Virus record (IMG/VR): IMGVR_UViG_3300006810_000330
Span: 1-26,232 of that record
DNA: 26,232 nt
DNA from: a virus
Strand: one strand, 5' to 3'
The position numbers and the translations under genes were made by a program. Under the pieces are notes generated by a model. That model was not told the DNA's origin. It saw only the letters and a list, made by a program, of their open reading frames with translations, and made no database searches. Shown one piece after another: positions 14,317 through 21,142 of the stretch (positions within the stretch are counted from its first letter, which is position 1; every line of letters begins with the position of its first letter).

Positions 14317-14963
14317 TGTATTTTAAAGAACTTCCAAACGTACAATACCCATCACCTCTATCAGATAGAGCTTCGGATAGGGAATACGTAACAATCAAAA
14401 ATATTTTTAGAAGAGCAAAACTCAGAGATGATCTTATCAGTGAGTTGACTGCATTTGACGAATATGAAATAAAAGATGGACAAAGACCAGATATTGTTGC
14501 CGATGACTACTATGGTAATCCAGAGTTAGACTGGTTGGTTCTCATCTGTAACAATATTGTGAACATAAAGGATCAATGGCCTTTGTCTGATAAAGAATTA
14601 TATGAATTTGCATCCGAAAAATACGGGAACGAAATAAATGATATTGCTTTTTATGAATCAACAGAAGTCAGAGATGACATGAATCGTTTAGTTTATCCTG
14701 CTGGTATTGTTGTTGATTCTGATTTTGAAATAATTGATCCAGATGATTCATCCACGATCATAAGACCACTAAGATCAGTTACTAACTATGAGTATGAAAT
14801 TCGCAAGAATGAGGAAAAGAGATCAATCACTCTTCTGAAAGAAGAATATGTCACTCAAGCCCTGATAGACTTAAGGGAGGAATTATCTTACGACAAATCC
14901 TCCCAGTATGTGAATAGAAGTACAATTAAGGCTGATAATATCAGACTTAAGTCCTACGACTAG
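14316..14963 (+). CDS. gp53: gp53-like baseplate wedge subunit
   Basis: The 215-aa protein is close to T4 gp53 (196 aa). The family pattern is clear: YFKELPNVQYPSP at the N-terminus, NIFRRAKLRDDL, YEIKDGQRPDIVADDYYGN, LDWLVLICNNIVNIKDQWPL, then a more variable acidic C-terminus. gp53 completes the wedges and, with gp48 and gp54, joins them to the hub. The stop codon TAG overlaps the stop of convergent gp32 by 3 bases, so there is no room for a terminator between the two transcripts. Confidence 0.88.
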   Translation: MYFKELPNVQYPSPLSDRASDREYVTIKNIFRRAKLRDDLISELTAFDEYEIKDGQRPDIVADDYYGNPELDWLVLICNNIVNIKDQWPLSDKELYEFASEKYGNEINDIAFYESTEVRDDMNRLVYPAGIVVDSDFEIIDPDDSSTIIRPLRSVTNYEYEIRKNEEKRSITLLKEEYVTQALIDLREELSYDKSSQYVNRSTIKADNIRLKSYD

Positions 14964-15898
14964 GCATCAGCAAGACGTTGGAAATAACTCAGAGTATCAT
15001 CTTCTTCATCACTAGAAGATGAACTTGAGAGAGTGATGTCGGGATCATTGAATCCACCATCATCAGTTTTGAAGGATGGTGCAGGAGCAACCTCACCGCG
15101 ATTCTCACGGCGGAACTGTTCTTCTTCCTCAACAGTCTCTTGATCTTGGAACTTAGGAGTACCCTTGATACCAAGAACATAGTCAAGGCGAGTCTTCAGT
15201 TCATCATATGACTTGAACTGATCAGGAGCAACTAGTGCTTCCAAAGAATACTGTTTCTTCCAGATTGCCTCCATGGCATCGTCATCATCAAGCAAGGCCT
15301 GAGGACGAGCGAACTCAGAACTATCGTAGTTCCAGTAACCAGCGACCTTCTTGATCTTCAGTTTGAAGTTAGCACCAGCCCAGAAGTCGAAGGGGTTGAT
15401 GGGTTCTTCATCTTCAAACTCAGGTTGCATGGCAGCAGTGATCTTGTCGAAGATCTTTTTACCAAACTTGAAGAGGAATACCTTACCTTCGTTGTCAGGA
15501 TTTACGGGATCCTTTACAACATAGATGTTGCTGTAGTAGGACAACTTACGCTTCTGCTTACGAGCGACATCTTTGTCAGACTCTAGACCACTGTTCCAGA
15601 GTTGAGAGTTGTACTCAGATACGGGGTCCTTTTGTCCGAGAGTGGTGAGAGAGTTCTCAATGAACCAACCACCAGGGCCTTGGAAGGCGTGGGAATACAG
15701 TTTTGCCCATGGCAGATCTTCGCCATCGGGAGCAGGAAGGAAACGGATAACGGCATAACCATTACCAGTCTTGTCGAGTTGTGGTTTCCAGAGACGATCG
15801 TCTCCACCACCAGTCTTGGTCATTTTTTCGACTTCCTTCACCAGTTTGTTGGTGAGGGAACCTAGAGAGGATTTCTTTTTGAGATCGGAAAAGGACAT
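14960..15898 (-). CDS. gp32: gp32 single-stranded DNA-binding protein
   Basis: The protein is 312 aa (T4 gp32 is 301). The basic N-terminus is followed by the OB-fold core: WKPQLDKTGNGYAVIRFLP, then YVVKDPVNPDNEGKVFLFKF, GKKIFDKI, FWAGANFKLKIK and GYWNYDSSEF. The acidic tail ends in a Ser run and DEEDDTLSYFQRLADA, the protein-interaction tail. The T4 zinc site (His64, Cys77, Cys87, Cys90) is not conserved and the whole protein has no Cys. It coats ssDNA in replication, recombination and repair. A near-consensus sigma70 promoter lies just upstream. Codons look more GC-rich than its neighbours, as in a highly expressed gene. Confidence 0.95.
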   Translation of the reverse strand: MSFSDLKKKSSLGSLTNKLVKEVEKMTKTGGGDDRLWKPQLDKTGNGYAVIRFLPAPDGEDLPWAKLYSHAFQGPGGWFIENSLTTLGQKDPVSEYNSQLWNSGLESDKDVARKQKRKLSYYSNIYVVKDPVNPDNEGKVFLFKFGKKIFDKITAAMQPEFEDEEPINPFDFWAGANFKLKIKKVAGYWNYDSSEFARPQALLDDDDAMEAIWKKQYSLEALVAPDQFKSYDELKTRLDYVLGIKGTPKFQDQETVEEEEQFRRENRGEVAPAPSFKTDDGGFNDPDITLSSSSSSDEEDDTLSYFQRLADA

Positions 15899-15927
15899 CG
15901 GATTTGGCCTGTGTTGTGAACGTGTTT

Positions 15928-15956
15928 ATTATAGGGGATTTTGGATCAGGAGTCAA
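15928..15956 (-). promoter_or_regulatory. strong sigma70-like promoter for gp32
   Basis: The minus strand reads TTGACT, 17 nt, TATAAT: 5 of 6 and 6 of 6 matches to consensus with ideal spacing. The -35 box overlaps the last codons of the DUF1825 gene. The ATG of gp32 lies 29 nt below the -10. This is the best promoter in the window. Confidence 0.85.
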
Positions 15957-16278
15957 GGTTGTTTTTCATTTCTTGGATGGTCTCACGCATCTCAGAGAAG
16001 ACGGCGTTGACATCATATGCATTATCAAAGCCCATCATAAGCATAAAATCTCTGATGGATTCTTTTCTTTCAATTGCATCTGGATCATCACTCAATGACA
16101 TACGAGTATAAACGATGCTTTGTTTCTCAAGGAGTTGTTGAAGTTTATCAAGATGTTCGATCTTGTCTTCATCATCTAATGTATCATAATAAAAAAAGTC
16201 TGCATAAATTTCTTCCTGCAGTCTTTGAATATCATCCAGTTCTTGCTGGACAAATTCTGAATTCATAAAATCACTCAT
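15946..16278 (-). CDS. DUF1825 family protein, cyanobacterial type
   Basis: The 110-aa acidic helical protein begins MSDFMNSEFVQQELDDIQRL. The pattern EFVQQELDDIQRLQ, LLEKQSIVYTRMSLSDDPDA and the ending ETIQEMKNNLD closely follow DUF1825, a small conserved family found almost only in cyanobacteria and their phages. It was probably acquired from a host. The biochemical role is unknown to me. Its last codons carry the -35 box of gp32, and its ATG lies 4 nt after the stop of the oxygenase gene, so it is cotranscribed with the genes upstream. A second in-frame ATG, four codons later (MNSEF), could also be used. Confidence 0.85.
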   Translation of the reverse strand: MSDFMNSEFVQQELDDIQRLQEEIYADFFYYDTLDDEDKIEHLDKLQQLLEKQSIVYTRMSLSDDPDAIERKESIRDFMLMMGFDNAYDVNAVFSEMRETIQEMKNNLDS

Positions 16279-16282
16279 TTTG

Positions 16283-16870
16283 CTATTTAACCTTGTTAAC
16301 CCAACCCGTCAGAATGTATTTATTGTGAGTAAATACAGTGTTTCCACGGTGAACATGAGTCATACCAGCAGGAAAAATACATACTCGCCCCCTTTTTGCT
16401 TCGATACGTCTCTTCTGATAGAGAAATTCTGTTTCAGCTTCTCCAACTGGCATATCATTTAAATATATTGACCATACTAATTCGCGAGATGCTTCCTCAT
16501 AATACATGTTTTCATAATGCCATACATGATAACCACCAGATGGTGGTGTAATTTGACATTTGATAATATATGAGGCTAGATTAATCTGCTTTAAATGTGA
16601 GTATTCCTCGCAATATTCAGATATACAAGTGGTCAAATAATGATTGATTTCATCACACAACTCAGAATCATAGTCAGTCAAATATATCTGAGTATCATAT
16701 CTACCAGTCTTACCTTCTACGGAAAACTGATTAGCACCATTACCAGTAAATTTTGAATTGTGTGCATTATGTTGGGTAATTCTTTCGGCAAGATTCACAA
16801 TATTATCACATAATTGGGGTGGAACAAAATCATCCCATACCCCAATAAAATCTTGAAAATTACAATTCAT
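16283..16870 (-). CDS. 2OG-Fe(II) oxygenase, HxE variant
   Basis: The 195-aa protein has the prolyl-4-hydroxylase-like jelly roll. The first metal motif reads GGYHVWHYEN with His118-x-Glu120 (HxE in place of HxD). After LVWSIYLNDMPVGEAETEF comes a second motif FPAGMTHVHRGN with His172/His174, and KYILTGW with Lys184 as the likely 2-oxoglutarate ligand. These enzymes hydroxylate proteins, nucleic acids or small molecules; the substrate here is unknown. It lies between gp33 and DUF1825 with gaps of 2 and 4 nt, in the replication and transcription operon. It is one of two such enzymes in the window and the two are not close copies. Confidence 0.85.
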   Translation of the reverse strand: MNCNFQDFIGVWDDFVPPQLCDNIVNLAERITQHNAHNSKFTGNGANQFSVEGKTGRYDTQIYLTDYDSELCDEINHYLTTCISEYCEEYSHLKQINLASYIIKCQITPPSGGYHVWHYENMYYEEASRELVWSIYLNDMPVGEAETEFLYQKRRIEAKRGRVCIFPAGMTHVHRGNTVFTHNKYILTGWVNKVK

Positions 16871-16872
16871 TT

Positions 16873-17127
16873 TTAAATAGGCAATTTAGCCTTAGAAGTC
16901 TTCTTCATGAAATTAAGTCGAATAGCATCCCACTTAAGTTTTTCTTTCAGTGGTTTACTTACCAACTTTGAAATAGTATCAACTTCAATCGTATTCTTAT
17001 CACAAAAGAATACGATTGCATCAATATAATTCATTTTCTCTTTCAGAACAATCTGTTCAATCTCTTGACAGAATTTTTCTGAAGTAATGAATTTCTTTTC
17101 GAGTTCTTCTTTTAGTTCATTTTTCAT
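16873..17127 (-). CDS. gp33: gp33 late transcription co-activator
   Basis: The protein is 84 aa (T4 gp33 is 112). I chose the ATG at 17127 (MKNELKEELEKKF), which overlaps the end of the nuclease gene by 11 nt; a longer frame from 17205 lies inside the nuclease gene. The pattern EKFCQEIEQIV, MNYIDAIVFFCDKNTIEVD, SKLVSKPLKEKLKWDAIRLN and the basic end KKTSKAKLP matches gp33 of cyanophages as I recall it. In T4, gp33 binds the RNA polymerase beta flap and the sliding clamp and activates late promoters. This fits the ATAAATA-type boxes before structural genes in this window. Confidence 0.85.
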   Translation of the reverse strand: MKNELKEELEKKFITSEKFCQEIEQIVLKEKMNYIDAIVFFCDKNTIEVDTISKLVSKPLKEKLKWDAIRLNFMKKTSKAKLPI

Positions 17128-17776
17128 TGAATCTCCGTAGATATTCACCCAGCAACTCGATGTATTTTGCTTTATCATATTCTTCATAGACAATACACTC
17201 TCCATTTTCGCATGACATAATAATTACAAATTTCTTTACCATTATACCAGTAAGTTCATATAACATGCAAGCATAAGCTGCACACTGAACAAAATAGTGG
17301 TCAATCCAGTCTCTGGGTTTTGGTTTTTTACTAGTTTTAAAGTCGATTATTGCCAACTCGCCATTGTACTCTGCAATACAATCGACGGTTCCAGCCACCA
17401 TTAGGCGCTTACTATATAGTGCCTTTTCAAGACAGTGAATATTGCCAATCTTATTTAAATCTTTTTTTGCAATTTTGAACAAGAGTTCTGAGAGTGGTTG
17501 AACCTTAGGAAGATCTTCATTCTTAAGATAATGTTCGACCAATGTATGCATGTCAGTACCACGACTGGCTGCTTTCCTCATTGTTCTATCTGCTACTTCA
17601 TCACCAACCTTTTTTCTCCACTTAGAAAATTTGTCTCGATTAATCCAGCTGATGACTGAAGTAATCGAGACAAAATGTAGGAGTTCATCATTAGATTCTG
17701 GAATCACATAATGCCTTACACCATCAATCTCCTTTCTTTTTAAATCATGTAGATCTAGTTCAATATGGTTAAACAT
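17117..17776 (-). CDS. PD-(D/E)XK nuclease (RecB/Cas4-like exonuclease fold)
   Basis: The 219-aa protein shows the RecB-type active-site order: SRGTDMHTLVEHYL (His77), LEKALYS (Glu117), VAGTVDCIAEY (Asp132), LAIIDFKTSKK (Asp145, Lys147) and YFVQCAAYACML (Gln164, Tyr168, the QxxxY motif). No Cys cluster for an iron-sulphur site is visible, so Cas4 itself is unlikely. It probably acts as a DNA exonuclease in recombination, repair or host DNA breakdown. It follows phoH with a 1-base overlap and its end overlaps gp33. Confidence 0.85.
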   Translation of the reverse strand: MFNHIELDLHDLKRKEIDGVRHYVIPESNDELLHFVSITSVISWINRDKFSKWRKKVGDEVADRTMRKAASRGTDMHTLVEHYLKNEDLPKVQPLSELLFKIAKKDLNKIGNIHCLEKALYSKRLMVAGTVDCIAEYNGELAIIDFKTSKKPKPRDWIDHYFVQCAAYACMLYELTGIMVKKFVIIMSCENGECIVYEEYDKAKYIELLGEYLRRFNEK

Positions 17777-18534
17777 TACAAATTAGAATCCATTTTTGCT
17801 AGTAGATACTCCTTAACTATACCAGATCTTACGATATCTTCAACACCAAATTCAACAAGATCAAAAGATGGCATCTTGCGTAGAATATTCATGAAATCAA
17901 CAATACCATTTCTCTCATTAGTCTTGGTTAGATCAGATTGAGTGGCATCACCACAGAAGATAATCTTACTATTCTCACCAATACGAGTGATGATAGAATC
18001 TAGTTCATGAAAGTTCAGGTTTTGGAATTCGTCAATGATTAGAATTGCATTGTCGAATGTAGTACCACGAATGAATGAAGTACTCCAGAAACTGATAGTT
18101 TCCTGAGCTTTAAGATTACCATACAACATATCAAAGTCTGTATCTGTAGGCATCTCAAACATATACTTTACCATATTCTTATATGGAATCTGATAAAGAG
18201 ATGACTTATCCTCATGATCACCAGGCAGGAAACCAATCTCTCTGGTCGCTACAAGGGATCTTACGATGTAAACCTTCTCATATGGTGTAACTTCATTAAG
18301 AACGTCTTGTAGGGCATTATAGAGTGCAATAAAAGTCTTTCCTGTTCCAGCACAACCATAGGCAACTAAATGTTTATCTTCTGAATATGATTCAAAAAAT
18401 CTTCTTTGATTATCCGTTAATGGATTAATGTCCAGAAGTAAATCTGAGTTGATTGGTTTCTTCCTTTTCATCTGCTTGGCGGTAAGGCCAACTCCAATTG
18501 GTTGCTGTTGGTTCTTTCTCTTTCTTGCAGGCAT
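17776..18534 (-). CDS. phoH: PhoH-like P-loop ATPase
   Basis: The 252-aa protein has a basic N-terminus followed by the PhoH ATPase core. LTDNQRRFFESY precedes Walker A GCAGTGKT (residues 60-67). VYIVRSLVATREIGFLPGD is typical of the family. Walker B is AILIIDEFQN (Asp168, Glu169), followed by a sensor-like IIFCGDATQSDL. PhoH-like genes are near-universal in T4-like cyanophages and are used as a marker gene; despite the name a phosphate-stress role is unproven. RNA-linked helicase or ATPase activity is the usual guess. A 12-nt gap separates it from the upstream gene, and it overlaps the nuclease start. Confidence 0.95.
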   Translation of the reverse strand: MPARKRKNQQQPIGVGLTAKQMKRKKPINSDLLLDINPLTDNQRRFFESYSEDKHLVAYGCAGTGKTFIALYNALQDVLNEVTPYEKVYIVRSLVATREIGFLPGDHEDKSSLYQIPYKNMVKYMFEMPTDTDFDMLYGNLKAQETISFWSTSFIRGTTFDNAILIIDEFQNLNFHELDSIITRIGENSKIIFCGDATQSDLTKTNERNGIVDFMNILRKMPSFDLVEFGVEDIVRSGIVKEYLLAKMDSNL

Positions 18535-18546
18535 AAGAAGTTCTTA

Positions 18547-18795
18547 CTAGATTTTTTTTACGTTTGAACCAGGCATTTTCGATGCTCTATCGAGCACCTC
18601 ATTCCAACCAGGTCTTTTTGCGACGAGTTTATCTTTCCACTCGCCAACTTCACCTACACCAGGGCAGGTACTTGGATCAGAATAGTCTCTCGACCAATCT
18701 GGATTCTCTTCTCGCCACTGGTCCCATTCATGAACGCTCATTTTCACTTCTTTTGTTTCACCCGTTTTAAGATGAACTACTGGATATGTTGCCAT
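18547..18795 (-). CDS. small conserved protein, degenerate zinc-ribbon relative
   Basis: This is an 82-aa protein. It begins MATYPVVHLKTGETKEVKMS, then VHEWDQWREENPDWSRDY, and ends LVAKRPGWNEVLDRASKMPGSN. The layout resembles the short FmdB-like proteins of T4-type phages (N-terminal ribbon, WDQ helix, GWxEVLxK...PGSN end). The ribbon cysteines are absent here; only one Cys remains (STCPGVG). A late-promoter-like TCTAAATA lies 22 nt before the ATG. The function is unknown; it sits immediately upstream of phoH. Confidence 0.75.
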   Translation of the reverse strand: MATYPVVHLKTGETKEVKMSVHEWDQWREENPDWSRDYSDPSTCPGVGEVGEWKDKLVAKRPGWNEVLDRASKMPGSNVKKI

Positions 18796-18816
18796 AAGTT
18801 AGAATCTCAACACAAT

Positions 18817-18824
18817 TATTTAGA
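18817..18824 (-). promoter_or_regulatory. late-promoter-like box TCTAAATA before the 82-aa gene
   Basis: TCTAAATA on the minus strand (plus-strand TATTTAGA), 22 nt from the ATG of the 82-aa gene. It has the same 8-mer and the same spacing as the box before gp4. It falls in the 31-nt gap after the oxygenase stop, the widest break in this operon. Confidence 0.4.
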
Positions 18825-18826
18825 TA

Positions 18827-19318
18827 TTATTTGGATCTAATCCAACAAGCTAATGTAAATCTATCATTACCAAAACTAGACGTAACACCATGCCTAATTT
18901 TATTTCCAGTAAAGAAAAGAATACTTCCTTTTTTTGGTGTGATCATAATACCGTTTTCAAAATAGGTCTTGCCACCAATAAAATCATCATTCAAGTATAT
19001 GATAATTCCAAACAAATCATCTTCTCTATCTAAATGTGGATTCATCTTTGATGAATCCGAAGGCCATTTTACAATTTCAGAAACATTCACATAAAGATTT
19101 GAACCCTCTAATTTTGCAATTAGATTTTGAATCTTACTGAAGAAAGGTTTTAACTGATCATCAATATTATCAATAACACTTGAACGTAACAATAAAGTGT
19201 TTGTCTTATTGCATTCGTAATAATATGAGGAAGATTCCCTATCTTCAAAATATGAAACTAGGAAATCACACTCTGCATCAGTAAGAAAATTATTCTTCAA
19301 ATAAATGGATTCACTCAT
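18827..19318 (-). CDS. 2OG-Fe(II) oxygenase (prolyl hydroxylase type)
   Basis: The 163-aa protein starts at the ATG at 19318 (MSESIYLKN), which overlaps the thyX stop by 8 nt; a start at 19348 would lie inside thyX and adds an unlike segment. The metal site is complete: NPHLDRED (His95, Asp97) and a distal IRHGVTSS (His143). NDRFTLACW supplies Arg153 as the 2-oxoglutarate ligand. IIIYLNDDFIGGKTYF is the usual core strand pair. The substrate is unknown. Compared with the oxygenase at 16283-16870 it has the standard HxD motif and little sequence in common, so the two probably have separate origins. Confidence 0.88.
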   Translation of the reverse strand: MSESIYLKNNFLTDAECDFLVSYFEDRESSSYYYECNKTNTLLLRSSVIDNIDDQLKPFFSKIQNLIAKLEGSNLYVNVSEIVKWPSDSSKMNPHLDREDDLFGIIIYLNDDFIGGKTYFENGIMITPKKGSILFFTGNKIRHGVTSSFGNDRFTLACWIRSK

Positions 19319-19961
19319 TATGTTTTGTCCATCCAAGTGCTTCTGCAATCACTGGAAACTGACCCGCAAAAAGACACTTGCACTCATTGGCAATGTCCAT
19401 GTGCTCTTTCTGAGTACCATTAGCAGATCTCAGATCGATATAATGTATCCATGAACGAACTGAGCCACTCATGTAAAGTTTTGTTGGTGTGGCCAAAGGA
19501 AGCACAAAACGAGCACATTCCTTTGCAATTCCTTTGTCAAGCATTGCCTGATACAAATCCATGGCAGAAGCGAAGTGCCGTTGAATCTGAATCTCAAACT
19601 CTTGCTTAGTGAAGTCATCAATATCATCAATAGAATTCTGACGATTCTTTGTATCTTGACGACGAAGATCAAACATTGGAATCTGATCGGCAAGCAGAGA
19701 TGAATCTGCATACCGTTGGGAAAACTCTTGATATGTGAACGAACGGTGCCGCAGGATTTGGGCCGCCAGTCCCCTGGTGGTATTAATTTCCAGGGTCATG
19801 AATGCCTGCTCAAAAATACTCCAGTGCTTATGATTGATGCAGTATTTCAGAAGACCAGCAATCTTCTCATTCTCCTGATTATTAGGATTACTTACGCGAG
19901 CACAATAGGCAATGTTTTTCTCTGCATCAGGGGTGACAGAGATCAGTTTAACATGATTCAT
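19311..19961 (-). CDS. thyX: ThyX flavin-dependent thymidylate synthase
   Basis: The 216-aa protein is the usual length. It carries the exact ThyX signature RHR-x7-S-x-R (Arg71 to Arg83, RHRSFTYQEFSQR), an N-terminal TPDAEKNIAYCARVSNP, HWSIFEQAFMTLEI, and the C-terminal SVRSWIHYIDLR with its substrate-binding Arg residues. ThyX makes dTMP from dUMP with methylene-tetrahydrofolate and FAD, feeding phage DNA synthesis. Cyanobacterial picoplankton also use ThyX. Its ATG lies 14 nt inside the upstream 59-aa gene, and its end overlaps the oxygenase start. Confidence 0.96.
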   Translation of the reverse strand: MNHVKLISVTPDAEKNIAYCARVSNPNNQENEKIAGLLKYCINHKHWSIFEQAFMTLEINTTRGLAAQILRHRSFTYQEFSQRYADSSLLADQIPMFDLRRQDTKNRQNSIDDIDDFTKQEFEIQIQRHFASAMDLYQAMLDKGIAKECARFVLPLATPTKLYMSGSVRSWIHYIDLRSANGTQKEHMDIANECKCLFAGQFPVIAEALGWTKHNE

Positions 19962-20127
19962 TCTTGAAAAGTTTACGACATTTTTTCACTTCTTTGAGTT
20001 CATCCTTGATCATCTGATAAGCATCCTCAGCAGAGATCTTTTTTGCCATTTCCATAGCAGTGATGACTTCAACTCTTGTACCAAAGTGTTTGAGTGCTTC
20101 CTCAAAACAATTCAGTTCTTCATACAT
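19948..20127 (-). CDS. 59-aa helical protein upstream of thyX
   Basis: This short frame from ATG (20127) to TAA fills an otherwise empty gap. The product (MYEELNCFEEALKHFG, then VITAMEMAKKISAEDAYQMI and a KDELKEVKKCRKLF end) is strongly amphipathic helical with phage-like codons. It overlaps the thyX start by 14 nt, as its neighbours overlap one another, which supports translation. No family is recognised; it may be a small binding or regulatory protein. Confidence 0.7.
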   Translation of the reverse strand: MYEELNCFEEALKHFGTRVEVITAMEMAKKISAEDAYQMIKDELKEVKKCRKLFKNESC

Positions 20128-20139
20128 TTTAGCATAACC

Positions 20140-20442
20140 TCAACGTTTTTTCTTTTCCTCCTTAGGTTTGTATCCCCACATTTTGGGATTAACAGATCCT
20201 TTTGTCCAACTAAAACCAACAAATCCACTTTTGAATTTGTCCCAATACATATCAAACATTTTTACTTGCTTTGCAGCTCTTGTAATGTCATAGAATGTTT
20301 CATCATCAATTGTATATTCTACAAGATATGCATCTGTTGGAAGAGATTTGTCTTCAGCATCCTTAGGATCACAATTTGCCTTTAGGATTGTGACCCCATA
20401 CTTTTGGCGACTGCTTTTAATTTCTTCTTCTGTCCAAGTCAT
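20140..20442 (-). CDS. conserved cyanophage protein (100 aa)
   Basis: I chose the ATG at 20442 (MTWTEEEIKSSRQKYG), 4 nt after the preceding stop; a longer frame from 20523 would run inside the upstream gene. The protein has YGVTILKANCDPKDAEDKSL, AYLVEYTIDDETFYDITRA, FDMYWDKFKSGFVGFSWTKG and a basic NPKMWGYKPKEEKKKR end. I recall this pattern as a widespread small protein of T4-like cyanophages, without known function. The beta-rich core and basic tail would suit nucleic acid binding, which is inference. Confidence 0.75.
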   Translation of the reverse strand: MTWTEEEIKSSRQKYGVTILKANCDPKDAEDKSLPTDAYLVEYTIDDETFYDITRAAKQVKMFDMYWDKFKSGFVGFSWTKGSVNPKMWGYKPKEEKKKR

Positions 20443-20446
20443 AAAG

Positions 20447-20899
20447 TCAGGTCCGATTTCCCCACTGGATGTCCTCGTAGGCTTCGGCAACAACGTTCTT
20501 GGTGACTCGATACTTCTTTCCAATATTCTTATCCTTTACTAAACAGAGCAGTTCTGCTTCATCTGAATGCAGTGATTCCAACAATTCAATAAAAAGGGAT
20601 TCACGTCTAGTACGTGATAAATCATTATTGCCACCATTCACGAAGTTATAAAACATTCGCTGGTTACTTACCAAACGTGAGATGCCGTCCCCTATTGGTT
20701 TATCATTTTTTGTATATGGCACATTTCCATCAGGAAGAGCACTTGTAATTGATTCATCAAAGTTCCAAATCAAAAGTGAAACCAAGGCTGGATTGCGATA
20801 TTCTTTTAAAAGATTAACTTTTTCTGCCTTGGTTTTTGCACTTGATACCGCTTGCAGAATTTCAGTTTGAAGCGGGTTAGGTGGTAATTTTTTAGCCAT
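20447..20899 (-). CDS. conserved phage protein (possibly DUF6433-type)
   Basis: The 150-aa helical protein starts MAKKLPPNPLQTEILQAVSS, with KTKAEKVNLLKEYRNPALVSLLIWNFD, then SALPDGNVPYTKND and a C-terminal ESLHSDEAELLCLVKDKNIGKKY. I recall this arrangement (AVSxxKTKxEKxxLLxx..., LPxGxPPY) in a phage family of unknown function. A GGAGT Shine-Dalgarno sequence precedes the ATG. It is the first of a run of small genes between the membrane protein and thyX. A role cannot be assigned; the helical repeat character suggests a replication or clamp-loader-associated partner only loosely. Confidence 0.75.
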   Translation of the reverse strand: MAKKLPPNPLQTEILQAVSSAKTKAEKVNLLKEYRNPALVSLLIWNFDESITSALPDGNVPYTKNDKPIGDGISRLVSNQRMFYNFVNGGNNDLSRTRRESLFIELLESLHSDEAELLCLVKDKNIGKKYRVTKNVVAEAYEDIQWGNRT

Positions 20900-20913
20900 G
20901 AATAAACTCCATT

Positions 20914-21132
20914 TTAGTCATAATCTTCTTCTTCGTTGTCAAGAGTTTCAAAGCGAAATGCGATTAGTTGGTCTGGGAGAACTCCTCCTTCATCATCATA
21001 CATCTCTGGATGCAATCCTTGGGGAACATTAAAAGATACTACATTCTCTCTAACTATCCATCCAAAAATTGACCCTGTGAGAAAAGCACCAATAATGAGG
21101 AATGTACCTAAAACAAGTGAAACTGCTAACAT
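20914..21132 (-). CDS. small single-pass membrane protein
   Basis: This is a 72-aa protein. Residues 3-27 (AVSLVLGTFLIIGAFLTGSI, then FGWIV) form one transmembrane helix. The rest is acidic and probably cytoplasmic (positive-inside residues are few: only Arg28 follows the helix), with PQGLHPEMYDDEGGVLPDQL and IAFRFETLDNEEEDYD. I recall the PEMYDxxG...AFRFE pattern in many cyanophages. A strong AGGAGAGGA lies 5 nt before the ATG. The function is unknown. Confidence 0.8.
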   Translation of the reverse strand: MLAVSLVLGTFLIIGAFLTGSIFGWIVRENVVSFNVPQGLHPEMYDDEGGVLPDQLIAFRFETLDNEEEDYD

Positions 21133-21142
21133 GGGTCCTCTC

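Noticed and set aside
16873-17205. Longer start (17205) for gp33
   Set aside because: The added 26 residues are a frame inside the nuclease gene; the ATG at 17127 gives the family-like N-terminus.
17117-17776. Cas4 nuclease and thus a possible phage CRISPR module
   Set aside because: The RecB motifs are present, but there is no Cys cluster and there are no cas genes or arrays in the window.
18827-19348. Longer start (19348) for the second oxygenase
   Set aside because: It lies in thyX coding sequence; the ATG at 19318 overlapping the thyX stop is the usual arrangement here.
20140-20523. Longer start (20523) for the 100-aa protein
   Set aside because: The extension overlaps the upstream 150-aa gene for 77 bases and looks unlike protein; the ATG at 20442 follows its stop by 4 nt.
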